Source of the DNA: Amycolatopsis eburnea | Lineage (GTDB): Bacteria; Actinomycetota; Actinomycetes; Mycobacteriales; Pseudonocardiaceae | Direction: 5' to 3' | Length of the DNA: 64,000 nucleotides | Assembly: GCF_003937945.1 (NCBI RefSeq) | Contig: NZ_RSEC01000059.1 | Location: 479,422-543,421 of the forward strand | Part shown: positions 1-8,826 of the stretch, piece by piece | Position numbering within the stretch: the first letter of the stretch is position 1 | How the letters are laid out: every line of letters begins with the position of its first letter | The notes under the pieces: model-generated | What the model was told of the DNA's origin: nothing | The model's database searches: none | What the model saw: the letters and a program-made list of their open reading frames with translations, nothing else | Made by a program: the position numbers and the translations under genes

Positions 1-82
1 ATTGTGTCTCCTGCGACATATCGAAGCGGGGGCCGCGGAAGTCAGACTCCGAAGCGACCCACCCGCCAGAGAAAGGGCCGGA

Positions 83-1573
83 ATGTCGACGACGACCGCT
101 TCGACCCCCGTGCACGCCCAGTCCGACCAGAGCGCCGGCCGCCCGGTGCTCGACCCCGCCACCGGCGCCGTCCTCCGCACCGTGCCCGACAGCTCGCTCG
201 CCGAGGTCGATGCGGCCGTCGCCCGCGCCCGCGCGGCGTTCCTCGACGGCCCGTGGCCGGCCCTGACCCGGACCGCGCGCGGCCGGTTGCTGCTGCGCGC
301 GGCGGACGTCGTCGAGGCGGCCGCCGAGGACCTCTACCGGCTCGAGACGCGCAACAACGGCCGCCCGGTCACCGAGACCCGTGCCCAGCTGTCGCGGGTC
401 CCCGAGTGGTTCCGCTACAACGCGGGGTTGCTGGCCGCCCAGCGGGACGCCGTGCTGCCGTCCGACGGGCCGTACCTGACCTACCAGCGCCGGGCCCCGC
501 TCGGCGTCTGCGGGATCATCACCCCGTTCAACCACCCGTTGCTGATCCTCGCGCGCAGCCTGTCCGCGGCGCTGGCGACCGGCAACACCGTCGTGGTGAA
601 GCCGTCCGAGACCACGCCACTGTCCACTTTGGCCATGGCCGGACTGCTCGCGGAGGCCGGGATCCCGGACGGCGTGGTGAACGTGGTGACCGGCGGGCGC
701 GAGGTCGGGGAGCGGCTGACCGGGCACCCGGACATCGCCAAGATCACCCTGACCGGCGGCACCGAGGCCGGGCGCGCGGCCGCCGTCGCCACCGCGCACC
801 GGTTCGCCAGGGTGACCGCCGAGCTCGGCGGCAAGACCCCGATCGTCGTGTTCGACGACATCGACCCCGTCGCCGCCGCCGAAGGTGCCGCGTTCGCCGC
901 CTTCGTGGCGGCCGGGCAGTCCTGTGTGGCCGGTTCCCGGTTCCTGGTCCAGCGCGCGGGTTACGACCGGTTCGTCACGGCTTTGGCCCGGCGCGCCGAG
1001 GCGATCCGGATCGGCGACCCGTCGGACCCGGCCACGCAGCTCGGGCCGCTGGTCAGCGCGGCGCAGCGGGACAAGGTCCTGGCGCTGGTCGAGGCCGGCC
1101 GCGCCGAGGGCGCCCGCGTCGCCGCCGGTGGCGGTGTCCCGGACCTGCCCGCGCCGCTGGACGGCGGGTTCTTCGTCCGGCCCACCGTGCTCGCCGACGC
1201 GACGATGGACATGCGGGTGGCGCGGGAAGAGATCTTCGGCCCGGTCGCCGTCGTGGTGCCCTTCGACGACGAAGCCGACGCGATCGCGAAGGCCAACGAC
1301 AACCGGTTCGGGCTCGGTGCCGGCGTCTGGACCCGCGACCTGGCCCGCGGGCACCGCGTGGCCGACCGGATCCACGCCGGGATGGTCTGGGTCAACGACC
1401 ACCACCGGCTCGAACCGTCCCTGCCGTGGGGCGGGATCAAGGAGTCCGGGACCGGCCGCGACGCCGGCACCGAGTCCTTCGACGACTTCACCTGGCTCAA
1501 GACCGTCGTCGTGCGCACCGCCGCCGACGACGTCGACTGGTACGGCTCCGCCGTCCCGGGCCGCCTCAACTGA
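83..1573 (+). CDS. aldehyde dehydrogenase family protein
   Basis: NAD(P)-dependent aldehyde dehydrogenase, expected to oxidise an aldehyde intermediate to the acid in the cytoplasm. The 496-aa length is normal for the family. The general-base motif ELGGK is at Glu247 and the nucleophile is Cys281 in GQSCVAG. The end has the usual EIFGPV and WGGIKESGTGRD blocks. An open frame continues upstream to a TTG near base 2, but I chose the ATG at 83 because a GAGAAAGG ribosome site precedes it and homologous proteins begin about here. It is the first gene of a seven-gene same-strand cluster with two importers, a monooxygenase and an amidohydrolase. This points to a semialdehyde in a ring-cleavage or side-chain route, but the substrate cannot be read from sequence. 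Confidence 0.93.
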   Translation: MSTTTASTPVHAQSDQSAGRPVLDPATGAVLRTVPDSSLAEVDAAVARARAAFLDGPWPALTRTARGRLLLRAADVVEAAAEDLYRLETRNNGRPVTETRAQLSRVPEWFRYNAGLLAAQRDAVLPSDGPYLTYQRRAPLGVCGIITPFNHPLLILARSLSAALATGNTVVVKPSETTPLSTLAMAGLLAEAGIPDGVVNVVTGGREVGERLTGHPDIAKITLTGGTEAGRAAAVATAHRFARVTAELGGKTPIVVFDDIDPVAAAEGAAFAAFVAAGQSCVAGSRFLVQRAGYDRFVTALARRAEAIRIGDPSDPATQLGPLVSAAQRDKVLALVEAGRAEGARVAAGGGVPDLPAPLDGGFFVRPTVLADATMDMRVAREEIFGPVAVVVPFDDEADAIAKANDNRFGLGAGVWTRDLARGHRVADRIHAGMVWVNDHHRLEPSLPWGGIKESGTGRDAGTESFDDFTWLKTVVVRTAADDVDWYGSAVPGRLN

Positions 1574-1593
1574 CCTCGGCAAAGGAGCCGACC

Positions 1594-2973
1594 ATGGCGA
1601 ACACCCCCACCCCGGCGCCGGGGTCCTGGCGCACCGTCGTCACCCGCACCCAGTGGCTCGTGCTGGCCGGCACGACCATGGGCTGGGCCCTCGACGGGTT
1701 CGCGGGCAGCCTGTACGCGCTGATCCTCGGCCCGGCCATGACGGAGCTGCTGCCGCACAGCGGGATCCACCCCGCGGCAGGCTCCATCGGCCTGTACGGC
1801 GGCCTGACCGTCGCGCTCTTCCTGGTCGGCTGGGGCACCGGCGGGATCCTCTTCGGCATCCTCGCCGACTACTTCGGCCGGGTCCGGGTGCTCTCGGCCG
1901 GGATCGTCACCTACGCCGTGTTCACCGCACTCGCCGCCTTCGCGGACACGTGGTGGCAGCTGGGCCTGCTGCGGTTCGTCGCCGGGCTCGGCTCCGGGGT
2001 GGAGGCGCCGGTCGGGGCCGCACTGGTCGCCGAGGTCTGGCGCAACCGCTACCGGGCCCGCGCCTGCGGCGTGATGATGTCCGGCTACGCGTTCGGGTTC
2101 TTCATCTCCGCGCTGTGCTACTCGATCCTGGGCGGCTACGGCTGGCGCCTGATGATGGGGATCGCCGTGCTGCCCGCGCTGCTGGTCTACTTCATCCGGC
2201 GGCACGTCCCGGAACCGCCGGAGATCCAGGGCACGATCGCCGCCCGCCGCGCCCGGCGGGCCGCGGGACAGCGCCACGAGCACGACCGGTTCGTGCTGCG
2301 CCGGCTGTGCACCCGGCCGCTGCTGCGGCCCACCCTGGTCGGTACGGCGCTGGCCACCGGCTCGCTGGTCGCGTTCTGGAGCGTGTCCACGTGGTACCCG
2401 CAGGTCATCCGGCAGGCCGCCGCGGCCGCCGCGCTGCCCCCGGACGTGGCGAACTCGCGTGTCGCGATCGCGTCCATGCTGTTCAACGCCGGTGGCGTGT
2501 TCGGGTACGCCACCTGGGGTTTCCTCGCCGACGCGATCGGCAGGCGCCGGGCGTTCCTGACGAGCTTCGCGATTTCGGCGGTCAGCGTCGTGCTGCTCTT
2601 CCCGTTCGGCCCCGGCTGGGGCCTGTTCCTCGGCCTGATCCCGATCGCCGGCTTCGGGCTGTACGGCGCTCTGTCCGGAATCCTCGTCTACGGCCCGGAG
2701 CTGTTCCCGCCGTCGGTCCGAGCCACCGGAATGGCGCTGTACAACGGGATCGGCCGGTACTTCACCGCGGCCGGCCCGATGGTCGCCGGGGTGATCGCCG
2801 CGTCCTGGTTCGGCGGTGACCTCGGCCTGGCCACCACGTGCGTGGTCGCGGTCGGCCTGCTCGGCGCGTTCGGGCTGCTGTTCGCGCCGGAAACCCGCGG
2901 CCTGCCGCTGCCGTCGGATCCCGTCACCGTCCCGGCCGCGGAAGCCGCGGCCCCTGCCGAGGAGAAGCTCTGA
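1594..2973 (+). CDS. MFS transporter, sugar/aromatic-acid:H+ symporter type
   Basis: Twelve-helix major facilitator of 459 aa in the cytoplasmic membrane. It begins with a hydrophilic N-terminus and the motif WALDGF in helix 1. The loop 2-3 signature DYFGRVRV and the mirrored ADAIGRRRAF in the second half are visible. It starts 20 bases after the aldehyde dehydrogenase with AAAGGAG in front of the ATG, and its stop overlaps the next start (TGATG). The family includes aromatic-acid and sugar symporters. The neighbouring FAD monooxygenase and amidohydrolase favour an aromatic or organic acid as cargo, which is inference. Confidence 0.9.
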   Translation: MANTPTPAPGSWRTVVTRTQWLVLAGTTMGWALDGFAGSLYALILGPAMTELLPHSGIHPAAGSIGLYGGLTVALFLVGWGTGGILFGILADYFGRVRVLSAGIVTYAVFTALAAFADTWWQLGLLRFVAGLGSGVEAPVGAALVAEVWRNRYRARACGVMMSGYAFGFFISALCYSILGGYGWRLMMGIAVLPALLVYFIRRHVPEPPEIQGTIAARRARRAAGQRHEHDRFVLRRLCTRPLLRPTLVGTALATGSLVAFWSVSTWYPQVIRQAAAAAALPPDVANSRVAIASMLFNAGGVFGYATWGFLADAIGRRRAFLTSFAISAVSVVLLFPFGPGWGLFLGLIPIAGFGLYGALSGILVYGPELFPPSVRATGMALYNGIGRYFTAAGPMVAGVIAASWFGGDLGLATTCVVAVGLLGAFGLLFAPETRGLPLPSDPVTVPAAEAAAPAEEKL

Positions 2974-4163
2974 TGCCCCCGTACGCCCACGTCCGCGCCG
3001 TCGTGATCGGCGGCTCCATCGGCGGGCTGACCACCGCGCTGCTGCTGCGCGACCTCGGCTTCGAGGTCGACGTCTTCGAACGCACCCCCACGCCGCTGGA
3101 CGGCCGGGGCGGCGGGATCGTGCTGCAGCCGGACACGGTCCGCTGGTTCGCCGAACGCAGCGGCCAGGACCCGGAGACGTTGTCCACGGCGACCGAGTAC
3201 GTCCAGTACCTGGGCCCGGGCAACGACATCCTGCACCGCGAGCGCCGCCGCTGGACCTACACCTCGTGGGGCACCTTCTACCGCGCGCTGCTCGCCGACT
3301 TCGGCACCGAGCACTACCACCTCGGCGAATTCGCCTGCGGTGTCTCGCAGGACGCGGACCACGCGACCGTCCGGTTCGTCAGCGGCCGGCGGGCGGAGGC
3401 GGAGCTGGTGGTGTTCGCCGACGGGATCACCTCGGTCGGCCGCCGGGTCCTCGACCCGGAGTCCACCATGGACTATTCCGGGTACGTCGGCTGGCGCGGC
3501 ACCGTGCCCGAGCACACCCTGCCCGCCGAAGTCCGGGAACTGATGGGCAACGCGATCACCTACAGCGTCGTCCCGCACTCGCACATCACGCTCTACCCGA
3601 TCCCGGGTGAAACGGGGACCGGGCCGCGGGACCGGCTGATGAACTACGTGTGGTACCGCAACGTGCCCGCCGGTGGCGAGCTGGCCGAGCTGCTGATCGA
3701 CAAACGCGGCTTCACGGGCACCGTTTCGCTGCACCCGGGCCAGGTCCAGGACCGCTACGTCGACGAAATGCGCGCGACCGCCGCGCAGGTGCTCGCGCCG
3801 GCCGCGGCCGAGGTCGTCAGCGCCACCGAGCAGCCCTACATCCAGGTCGTCTCCGACGTCCGGTCGGCGAAGATGGCCGACGGCCGGGTCGCGCTGCTCG
3901 GCGACGCCGCCTCCGCCGCCCGCCCGCACGCCGCCGCCGGCACCGCCAAGGCGGCCGCCGACGCCTGGGCGCTCGCCGACGCGCTGACCGCCGCCGACGG
4001 CGACATCCCCGCCGCACTGCGGAAGTGGGAGCCGGCCCAGCTCGACCTCGGCGCCCGCCTGTTGGCCCGGGTCAAGGAAATGGGCGAGCGGTCCCAGTTC
4101 CACAACACCTGGACTCCCGGCGACCCCGACCTGCGCTTCGGCCTCTACGGCCCCGTCCGCTGA
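2973..4163 (+). CDS. FAD-dependent aromatic monooxygenase-like protein
   Basis: Group A flavoprotein monooxygenase-like enzyme of 396 aa, expected to hydroxylate a ring with NAD(P)H and O2. The FAD dinucleotide fold is at the N-terminus (GGSIGG, residues 13-18). An acidic residue ends the second beta strand (VDVFER), and the GD motif that contacts the FAD ribityl chain is near residue 310 (LLGDAAS). GGSIGG and the long middle segment resemble 2,6-dihydroxypyridine 3-monooxygenase and related hydroxylases. The ATG overlaps the transporter stop, so translation is coupled. The cluster supports an aromatic or N-heterocyclic substrate; the exact one is unknown. Confidence 0.85.
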   Translation: MPPYAHVRAVVIGGSIGGLTTALLLRDLGFEVDVFERTPTPLDGRGGGIVLQPDTVRWFAERSGQDPETLSTATEYVQYLGPGNDILHRERRRWTYTSWGTFYRALLADFGTEHYHLGEFACGVSQDADHATVRFVSGRRAEAELVVFADGITSVGRRVLDPESTMDYSGYVGWRGTVPEHTLPAEVRELMGNAITYSVVPHSHITLYPIPGETGTGPRDRLMNYVWYRNVPAGGELAELLIDKRGFTGTVSLHPGQVQDRYVDEMRATAAQVLAPAAAEVVSATEQPYIQVVSDVRSAKMADGRVALLGDAASAARPHAAAGTAKAAADAWALADALTAADGDIPAALRKWEPAQLDLGARLLARVKEMGERSQFHNTWTPGDPDLRFGLYGPVR

Positions 4164-4180
4164 CCCCGAAAGGATTCGCG

Positions 4181-4621
4181 ATGACCGACACCGGATTCCT
4201 GTCCGACCTCCCGCTCGCCGGCGAGCTGACCGGCACCGGCTTCGAGGGCTGGAGCCCCGAGCTGCGTGCCGAGTTCGAGGCCCACGCCCACGACGGCGAA
4301 GTGGGGTCCCGGCTGCTCAGCGAGAACGACCGCGTGCGCGTCTGGGAGATCCGCCTCGCGCCCGGCGAGCGGTGGCACGCCCACCGGCACGTCCTGGACT
4401 ACTTCTGGACCGCCGTCAACGCCGGCCGCAGCCGTCAGCACACCAGCGACGGCACCACCCGGGAGGTGTCCTACACCGCGGGGGAGACCCGGCACTTCAC
4501 CTTCGCCGAGGGGCAGTACCTGCTGCACGACATCGAGAACGTAGGCGACACCGAGCTGGTGTTCACCACCGTCGAGCACCTCGACAGCGCCAACGCGCCG
4601 CTCCCGCTGGACCGCGCGTGA
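4181..4621 (+). CDS. small cupin-domain protein
   Basis: Single-domain cupin of 146 aa. The metal-binding first cupin motif appears as G-x4-H66-x-H68-x-H70 with a downstream acidic residue, followed by the second motif near HDIENVG. Cupins of this size can be dioxygenases, isomerases, decarboxylases or ligand sensors. The sequence lacks features of 3-hydroxyanthranilate dioxygenase, which I considered because an ACMSD-like gene follows. It starts 17 bases after the monooxygenase behind an AAAGGA site, and its stop overlaps the next start (GTGA). A role in the same pathway is likely, but the reaction is not assignable. Confidence 0.8.
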   Translation: MTDTGFLSDLPLAGELTGTGFEGWSPELRAEFEAHAHDGEVGSRLLSENDRVRVWEIRLAPGERWHAHRHVLDYFWTAVNAGRSRQHTSDGTTREVSYTAGETRHFTFAEGQYLLHDIENVGDTELVFTTVEHLDSANAPLPLDRA

Positions 4622-5613
4622 CCGGCGGGATCGACGTCCACGCGCACTGGCTGCCCACGGACCTCTTCGGGCTGCCGCCGGGCGCGCCGTACGGGCCGCT
4701 GCGCGACCGCGGCGGCGAACTGCACCTCGGCGAAGTGCCGCTGTCGATCGCCACCCGGGCGATGAGCGACGTCCCGGCGATCCGCGCCGACATGGCCGAA
4801 GCCGGCCTCGCCCTGCGGGTGCTTTCCGCACCGCCGTTCGCCTTCCCGGTGGCCGGTCCCGCGCCGGACTACGTCGACGCGTTCAACGACGCGCTCGCCG
4901 CGGTGGTCGCCGGCTCCGACGGCGCGCTGGCCGGGCTCGGCCTGGTGCCGCTGGACGACGCCGCTGCGGCGACCACCCGGCTCGAAGGACTGGCGGCGGC
5001 GCCCGGGATCGCCGGCGTGGCGATCCCGCCGCTGCTCGGCGGCACCTCGCTGGACTCGGGGGTCCTGCGGCACGTGCTCGCCGAGTGCGCCCGGCTCGGG
5101 CTGTCGGTGCTGGTGCACCCGATGCAGCTGCCGAGGCCCGAATGGGGCGGCCACTACCTGGCCAACCTGATCGGCAACCCGGTGGAGACGGCGACCGCGG
5201 TGGCGGCGCTGCTGCTGGGCGGCGTTCTCGACGCACTGCCCGGGCTGAGGATCTGCTTCGTGCACGGCGGCGGCTGCACCCCCGGCCTGCTGGGCCGCTG
5301 GGACCACGGGTGGCGGACCCGGCCCGACGTCCGCCGCGATTCGGGCCGCCCGCCCGGCGAAGCGGTGCGGGACCTGTGGTTCGACACGGTCACCCACGAC
5401 CCGGCGCTGCTCGGCCTGCTCACCGAGCGGGCCGGGAAACAGGCCGTCGTGTGCGGCAGCGACTACCCGTTCGACATGGCCCAGCGCGATCCGCTCGGGT
5501 TCGCCACCGGCGGCGGCCTGGACGTCGCCACGCTCTCCGCGAACGCCCGCGCCTTCCTGGGGCGGGCCCCAGAGCCCGGGCAAAGCCGGACCGGCGCGAG
5601 CGGACCGTCATGA
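4618..5613 (+). CDS. amidohydrolase-2 family protein (ACMSD-like)
   Basis: Metal-dependent TIM-barrel amidohydrolase of 331 aa, of the group containing aminocarboxymuconate-semialdehyde decarboxylase and gamma-resorcylate decarboxylase. Metal ligands are visible as H8-x-H10 at strand 1, His167 (LVHP), His216 (FVHGGG) and Asp282 (GSDYPFD). The GTG start overlaps the cupin stop. In this family the usual chemistry is non-oxidative decarboxylation or hydrolysis of a ring-cleavage product, which fits an aldehyde dehydrogenase in the same cluster. The final Ser-TGA lies inside a degenerate palindromic repeat (see 5607-5637). Hydrolase and decarboxylase roles cannot be separated here. Confidence 0.86.
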   Translation: MTGGIDVHAHWLPTDLFGLPPGAPYGPLRDRGGELHLGEVPLSIATRAMSDVPAIRADMAEAGLALRVLSAPPFAFPVAGPAPDYVDAFNDALAAVVAGSDGALAGLGLVPLDDAAAATTRLEGLAAAPGIAGVAIPPLLGGTSLDSGVLRHVLAECARLGLSVLVHPMQLPRPEWGGHYLANLIGNPVETATAVAALLLGGVLDALPGLRICFVHGGGCTPGLLGRWDHGWRTRPDVRRDSGRPPGEAVRDLWFDTVTHDPALLGLLTERAGKQAVVCGSDYPFDMAQRDPLGFATGGGLDVATLSANARAFLGRAPEPGQSRTGASGPS

Positions 5614-5637
5614 ACACGTCGTTCACCGCGTGAACGC
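5607..5637. repeat. degenerate, truncated copy of the family A/B palindrome
   Basis: GTCATGAACACGTCGTTCA matches the left arm of family B (GTCATGAAAGGGTCGTTCA) in 16 of 19 positions. It is followed after five bases by TGAACG, the start of the right arm, after which similarity is lost. The TGA at 5611-5613 is the stop of the amidohydrolase. In the intact copy at 10640 the stop of the LysR gene falls at the same repeat position and in the same phase (Ser-stop). Confidence 0.5.
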
Positions 5638-5680
5638 CAGGACTCCCGCGAAGCTGCGGCGGCGGAGCGGCCGGCGCACG

Positions 5681-5766
5681 CGCCCCAATGTGGCGTTGGG
5701 TGCGTGGGGCGCACCGAACGCCACATTGGGTGCGTGGGACGCACCGAACGCCACATTGGGTGCGTC
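5681..5766. repeat. family C palindromic repeat, copy 1 (one left arm, two right arms)
   Basis: A left arm reading CCCCAATGTGGCGTTGGGTG (from 5683) is followed by two tandem right arms, each CGCACCGAACGCCACATTGG, ending near 5730 and 5760. Either right arm could pair with the left one. It lies in the 263-base gap between the amidohydrolase and the VOC gene. The remainder of that gap (5767-5876) holds only a CGTCCACAGTGG motif and the ribosome site of the next gene. Confidence 0.75.
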
Positions 5767-5876
5767 CGGCCGGACCGTGCGGCCCGGCGTCCCCGCCGCC
5801 GGTCACCCGCTCGCCGGCGCGACCGGCCGCGCCGTCCCGCAACCGTCCACAGTGGCCCGAAAGAACAGGGAACGCC

Positions 5877-6587
5877 TTGATCAGCATCGACCACATCGCC
5901 GTCTGGTCGGACAACCTCTACCGCGCCACCGTCGACCTGAGCCGGGCGACCGGCCTCGGCAGCGCCGACGGCGGCTACTTCCCCGGCCTGGGGCTGGGCC
6001 AGAAGCTGTTGTCGCTCGGCGGGTACGTCTACATGGAAGTCGAAAGCATCGTCGACCACCGGATGATCGCCGGACGCGCCCCGTTGGCGCTCGAGCTGGA
6101 ACGCCGGACCGCGGGCGGGGACTGCTTCGCCGGGCTGTGCCTGCGCACCGACGACGTCGACGAAGTCGCGGAGTTCGCGCGGCACCACGGGGTCGCGCCG
6201 TCCGGGGACATCGACGGCGGCAAGGTCCGGATGGTGCCCGCGCAGGGGAGCGCGCCTTCGGTGCACGCGCCGGACTTCCGGAACTCGTGGCTGCGCGGCA
6301 AGCCCAACCTCTACCACGTGCCCGACCTGGCGAACCACTCCAGCCTGCTCGCGCCGCAGCCGGGTACCGGCGACGTGCGGGGGACCGGGGTGACCGCGCT
6401 CGAACTCGGGGGCACCGAGGCCGATCTGAAGGCCTGGCTCGGCGACGTCGCCGCCCCCTCGGACCTCGGCGTCGACCTCCGCTACAACGGCGGTCCCGAC
6501 GGGCTCTACGCGGTCGCCTTCGACACCACCGACGGGCCACGGACCATCCGCCTGAACCCGATCACCCACCGAGCACCGAGGAGCTGA
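5877..6587 (+). CDS. VOC / glyoxalase-like domain protein
   Basis: Protein of 236 aa that opens with the vicinal-oxygen-chelate pattern ISIDHIAVWSDNL and continues as a glyoxalase-like fold. The second half (from about residue 120) looks like the paired beta-alpha-beta-beta-beta unit. I start it at TTG 5877, behind CAGGGAA, because upstream in-frame sequence runs through family C repeat DNA. Members of this superfamily are extradiol dioxygenases, lyases or non-enzymatic proteins. A ring-opening or isomerisation step in this catabolic cluster is plausible. The MHS transporter gene follows after two bases, so the two are co-translated. Confidence 0.78.
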   Translation: MISIDHIAVWSDNLYRATVDLSRATGLGSADGGYFPGLGLGQKLLSLGGYVYMEVESIVDHRMIAGRAPLALELERRTAGGDCFAGLCLRTDDVDEVAEFARHHGVAPSGDIDGGKVRMVPAQGSAPSVHAPDFRNSWLRGKPNLYHVPDLANHSSLLAPQPGTGDVRGTGVTALELGGTEADLKAWLGDVAAPSDLGVDLRYNGGPDGLYAVAFDTTDGPRTIRLNPITHRAPRS

Positions 6588-6589
6588 CC

Positions 6590-7891
6590 ATGGCCACCGC
6601 CGTTCCGCACGCCCCCGCGGTGCCGAGATCCCGGAAGGTCCGCCGGGCCGCGGTTTCCGGGTTCTTCGGCAGCGCGCTGGAGTACTACGACTTCCTGATC
6701 TACGGGTCGGCCGCCGCCCTCGTCTTCGGCAAGGTCTTCTTCCCGCACTCCGGCGCGACCGGGACGCTGCTGTCGATCGGGACGTTCGGCGTCGCCTACG
6801 TCGCCCGCCCGTTCGGCGCCGTGCTGTGGGGCCACCTCGGGGACAAGCTCGGCCGCCGGCTCGCGCTGGTGCTGACGATCGGCCTGATGGGCCTCGCGAC
6901 GTTCGCGATCGGGCTGGTGCCCTCCTACGCCTCGATCGGCGTCGCGGCACCGGTCCTGCTGGTCGTGCTCCGCCTGGTGCAGGGCCTTTCCGCGGGTGGC
7001 GAGTCGCCCGGGTCGACGTCCTTGACCGTCGAGCACGCCCCGGACGACCGCCGCGCGTACTACGCCGGCTTCTCCATGAGCGGGATGCAGCTGGGGATGG
7101 CGCTGGGCAGCCTGGTGTTCCTGCCGCTGGCGGCCCTGCCCGAGCCGCAGCTGCTGACGTGGGGCTGGCGGCTGCCGTTCCTGCTGAGCGGGGTGCTGAC
7201 GCTGGTCGCCTACCTGCTCCGGCGCAAGCTCGAGGAACCGGAGGTGTTCACCGGCCTGCGGGAGCGTGCTTCGCTGCCGATCGTGACGCTGCTGCGCGAG
7301 CACGGGCTGACCACGCTGCGGGTCGCGATCTGCAGCACGATCAACGTCATGGGCACGATCTTCACCGTCTTCGCGCTCGCCTACGCGACCGGAGCCGGGC
7401 ACCTGTCGCGGCCGGTGATGCTCACCGTGGTGTCGCTGGGCAACCTCGCCGCGGTCGTGGCGGCCCCCTTGGTCGGGCGGTGGTCGGACCGGGTCGGCCG
7501 CAAACCGGTCTTCGTGCTCGGGGCGGCCGGCTCCAGCCTGTCGTTGTTCGCGCTGTTCGCCGCGATCGACGCTGGGAACGTCCCGCTCGTGTTCGCCGCG
7601 GGGGTGCTCGGGATGGGCGTGTTCGCCATCATGCCGGTCGGCGTCGGCGCGGCCTGGTACCCGGAGCAGTTCCCCGCCCGGGTCCGCTACACCGGCATGG
7701 CCGTCGGGCTCATGCTCGGCCTGCTCGCGTCCGGGTTCGCGCCGGCACTGGCCCAAGCCCTCAGCGAAGGCCGGAGCACCTGGCACCCCACGGTGTGGAT
7801 CTGCACCGGAGTCGCGGTGCTGGCGTCCGTCGCGGCGCTGGTGGGGCCGGAGACCCACCGGGTTCCCACGGATCGGCTCGGCCGGCGGTGA
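6590..7891 (+). CDS. MFS transporter, metabolite:H+ symporter (MHS) family
   Basis: Twelve-helix secondary importer of 433 aa. It has the MHS hallmark ALEYYDFLIYG in helix 1 and RPFGAVLWGHLGDKLGRR between helices 2 and 3, with WSDRVGRK as the counterpart in the second half. Characterised MHS proteins import dicarboxylates, citrate, shikimate, osmolytes or alpha-ketoglutarate. It is the second importer in the same cluster, so the pathway may take up two related acids or feed from two sources. It meets the FAH-family gene tail to tail with a nine-base gap and no visible terminator. Confidence 0.9.
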   Translation: MATAVPHAPAVPRSRKVRRAAVSGFFGSALEYYDFLIYGSAAALVFGKVFFPHSGATGTLLSIGTFGVAYVARPFGAVLWGHLGDKLGRRLALVLTIGLMGLATFAIGLVPSYASIGVAAPVLLVVLRLVQGLSAGGESPGSTSLTVEHAPDDRRAYYAGFSMSGMQLGMALGSLVFLPLAALPEPQLLTWGWRLPFLLSGVLTLVAYLLRRKLEEPEVFTGLRERASLPIVTLLREHGLTTLRVAICSTINVMGTIFTVFALAYATGAGHLSRPVMLTVVSLGNLAAVVAAPLVGRWSDRVGRKPVFVLGAAGSSLSLFALFAAIDAGNVPLVFAAGVLGMGVFAIMPVGVGAAWYPEQFPARVRYTGMAVGLMLGLLASGFAPALAQALSEGRSTWHPTVWICTGVAVLASVAALVGPETHRVPTDRLGRR

Positions 7892-7900
7892 GCCGGGTCG

Positions 7901-8776
7901 TCAGCGCGCGGCGAGCACCCGGCGCACTTCGTCGGCGCCCAGCACCACGGGGGAGCGCAGCGAGCCGACCTCGTCGATCTCGATCTCGACGACGTCCCCC
8001 GGCCGCAGCCCTTGGTCGAGCCCCGGCACGACGGACGTGCCCGTCGAGAGCACGGCGCCGTGGGGGAAGTCGTTGTCCCGCCACAGGTATTCGACCAGCT
8101 CGGCGGGTTCGCGGTTGAGCTGGGCGGTGCTGGCCTCGCCCGCGAACACCTCGGCGCCGTCGCGCAGGACGCGCATGCGGAGGCCGAGCGACAGCGGGTC
8201 CGGCACCTCCCACGCCGGGCGCACGCGCGCCGACACCGCGCACGAACCGGTGTAGATCTTGGCCTGCGGGAGGTACAGCGGGTTCTCGCCTTCGATGCTG
8301 CGGGAGCTGACGTCGTCGACCACGACGTACCCGGCGATCTCCCCGCCGGCGGTCAGCACCAGGCCGAGTTCCGGTTCCGGCACGTTGTTGGCGGAATCCA
8401 CGCGGACGGCGATCGGTTCGCCGTCGGTGACCACGCGCCACGCGGCCGACTTGAAGAACAGCTCCGGCCGCTTCGCGCGGTACACCCGCGCGTAGACGTC
8501 CTCGTCGGCGCTTTCCTCGCGGCGGGCTTCCTCGGAGCGCCGGTAGGTCACCCCGGCGGCCCACACCTCCGTCCGCCCGTCCAGCGGCGGCAGCAGGCGC
8601 GTCCCGGCCGTCGGCACCGGCTCCCCGGCGGCCTCGGCCAGTTCGCGGATCTCCGCCACAGTGCGGCGAAGCAGGTCGCTCATCGACGTCACCGCGAGTG
8701 GCCGCAACCGCTCTCCGGTGAGCAGGCCGACTCGGATGTCGCCGGTTCCGTCGGCGAAGCGCACCAGATGGCTCAA
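7901..8776 (-). CDS. fumarylacetoacetate hydrolase (FAH) family protein
   Basis: Protein of 291 aa with an FAH C-terminal catalytic domain from about residue 85. The metal-binding acidic pair E134-x-E136 (VPEPELGL) and the downstream VVVDDVSSR acidic site are present, as is YTGSCA. Family reactions include C-C bond hydrolysis, decarboxylation and dehydration of 2-oxo acids. The start is a TTG, chosen because AGGAGG lies a few bases ahead and no ATG is near. It probably forms a two-gene unit with the F420-type oxidoreductase upstream on this strand (50 bases apart) and may act late in the catabolic route encoded across the convergent junction. Confidence 0.88.
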   Translation of the reverse strand: MSHLVRFADGTGDIRVGLLTGERLRPLAVTSMSDLLRRTVAEIRELAEAAGEPVPTAGTRLLPPLDGRTEVWAAGVTYRRSEEARREESADEDVYARVYRAKRPELFFKSAAWRVVTDGEPIAVRVDSANNVPEPELGLVLTAGGEIAGYVVVDDVSSRSIEGENPLYLPQAKIYTGSCAVSARVRPAWEVPDPLSLGLRMRVLRDGAEVFAGEASTAQLNREPAELVEYLWRDNDFPHGAVLSTGTSVVPGLDQGLRPGDVVEIEIDEVGSLRSPVVLGADEVRRVLAAR

Positions 8777-8826
8777 CCCGGACCTCCTCGTTCGGTACCG
8801 AACCTACGGAAGGGGGAGTGCGGTGG

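Noticed and set aside
961..2283. Long open frames opposite the real genes, here 440 aa on the minus strand, and many similar ones in the window
   Set aside because: They arise from high GC third positions, are rich in Arg, Gly and Ala, have no domain features, and fully overlap well-supported genes.
4181..5613. Lower kynurenine pathway (3-hydroxyanthranilate dioxygenase plus ACMSD)
   Set aside because: The cupin lacks the features of 3-hydroxyanthranilate dioxygenase, and no kynureninase or kynurenine monooxygenase is present. Only the ACMSD-like fold and the aldehyde dehydrogenase agree.
5681..5766. CRISPR-like array of repeated 20-30 base units
   Set aside because: The units are arms of palindromes with tiny centres, not direct repeats separated by unique spacers. 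There are only two or three units per site and no cas genes.
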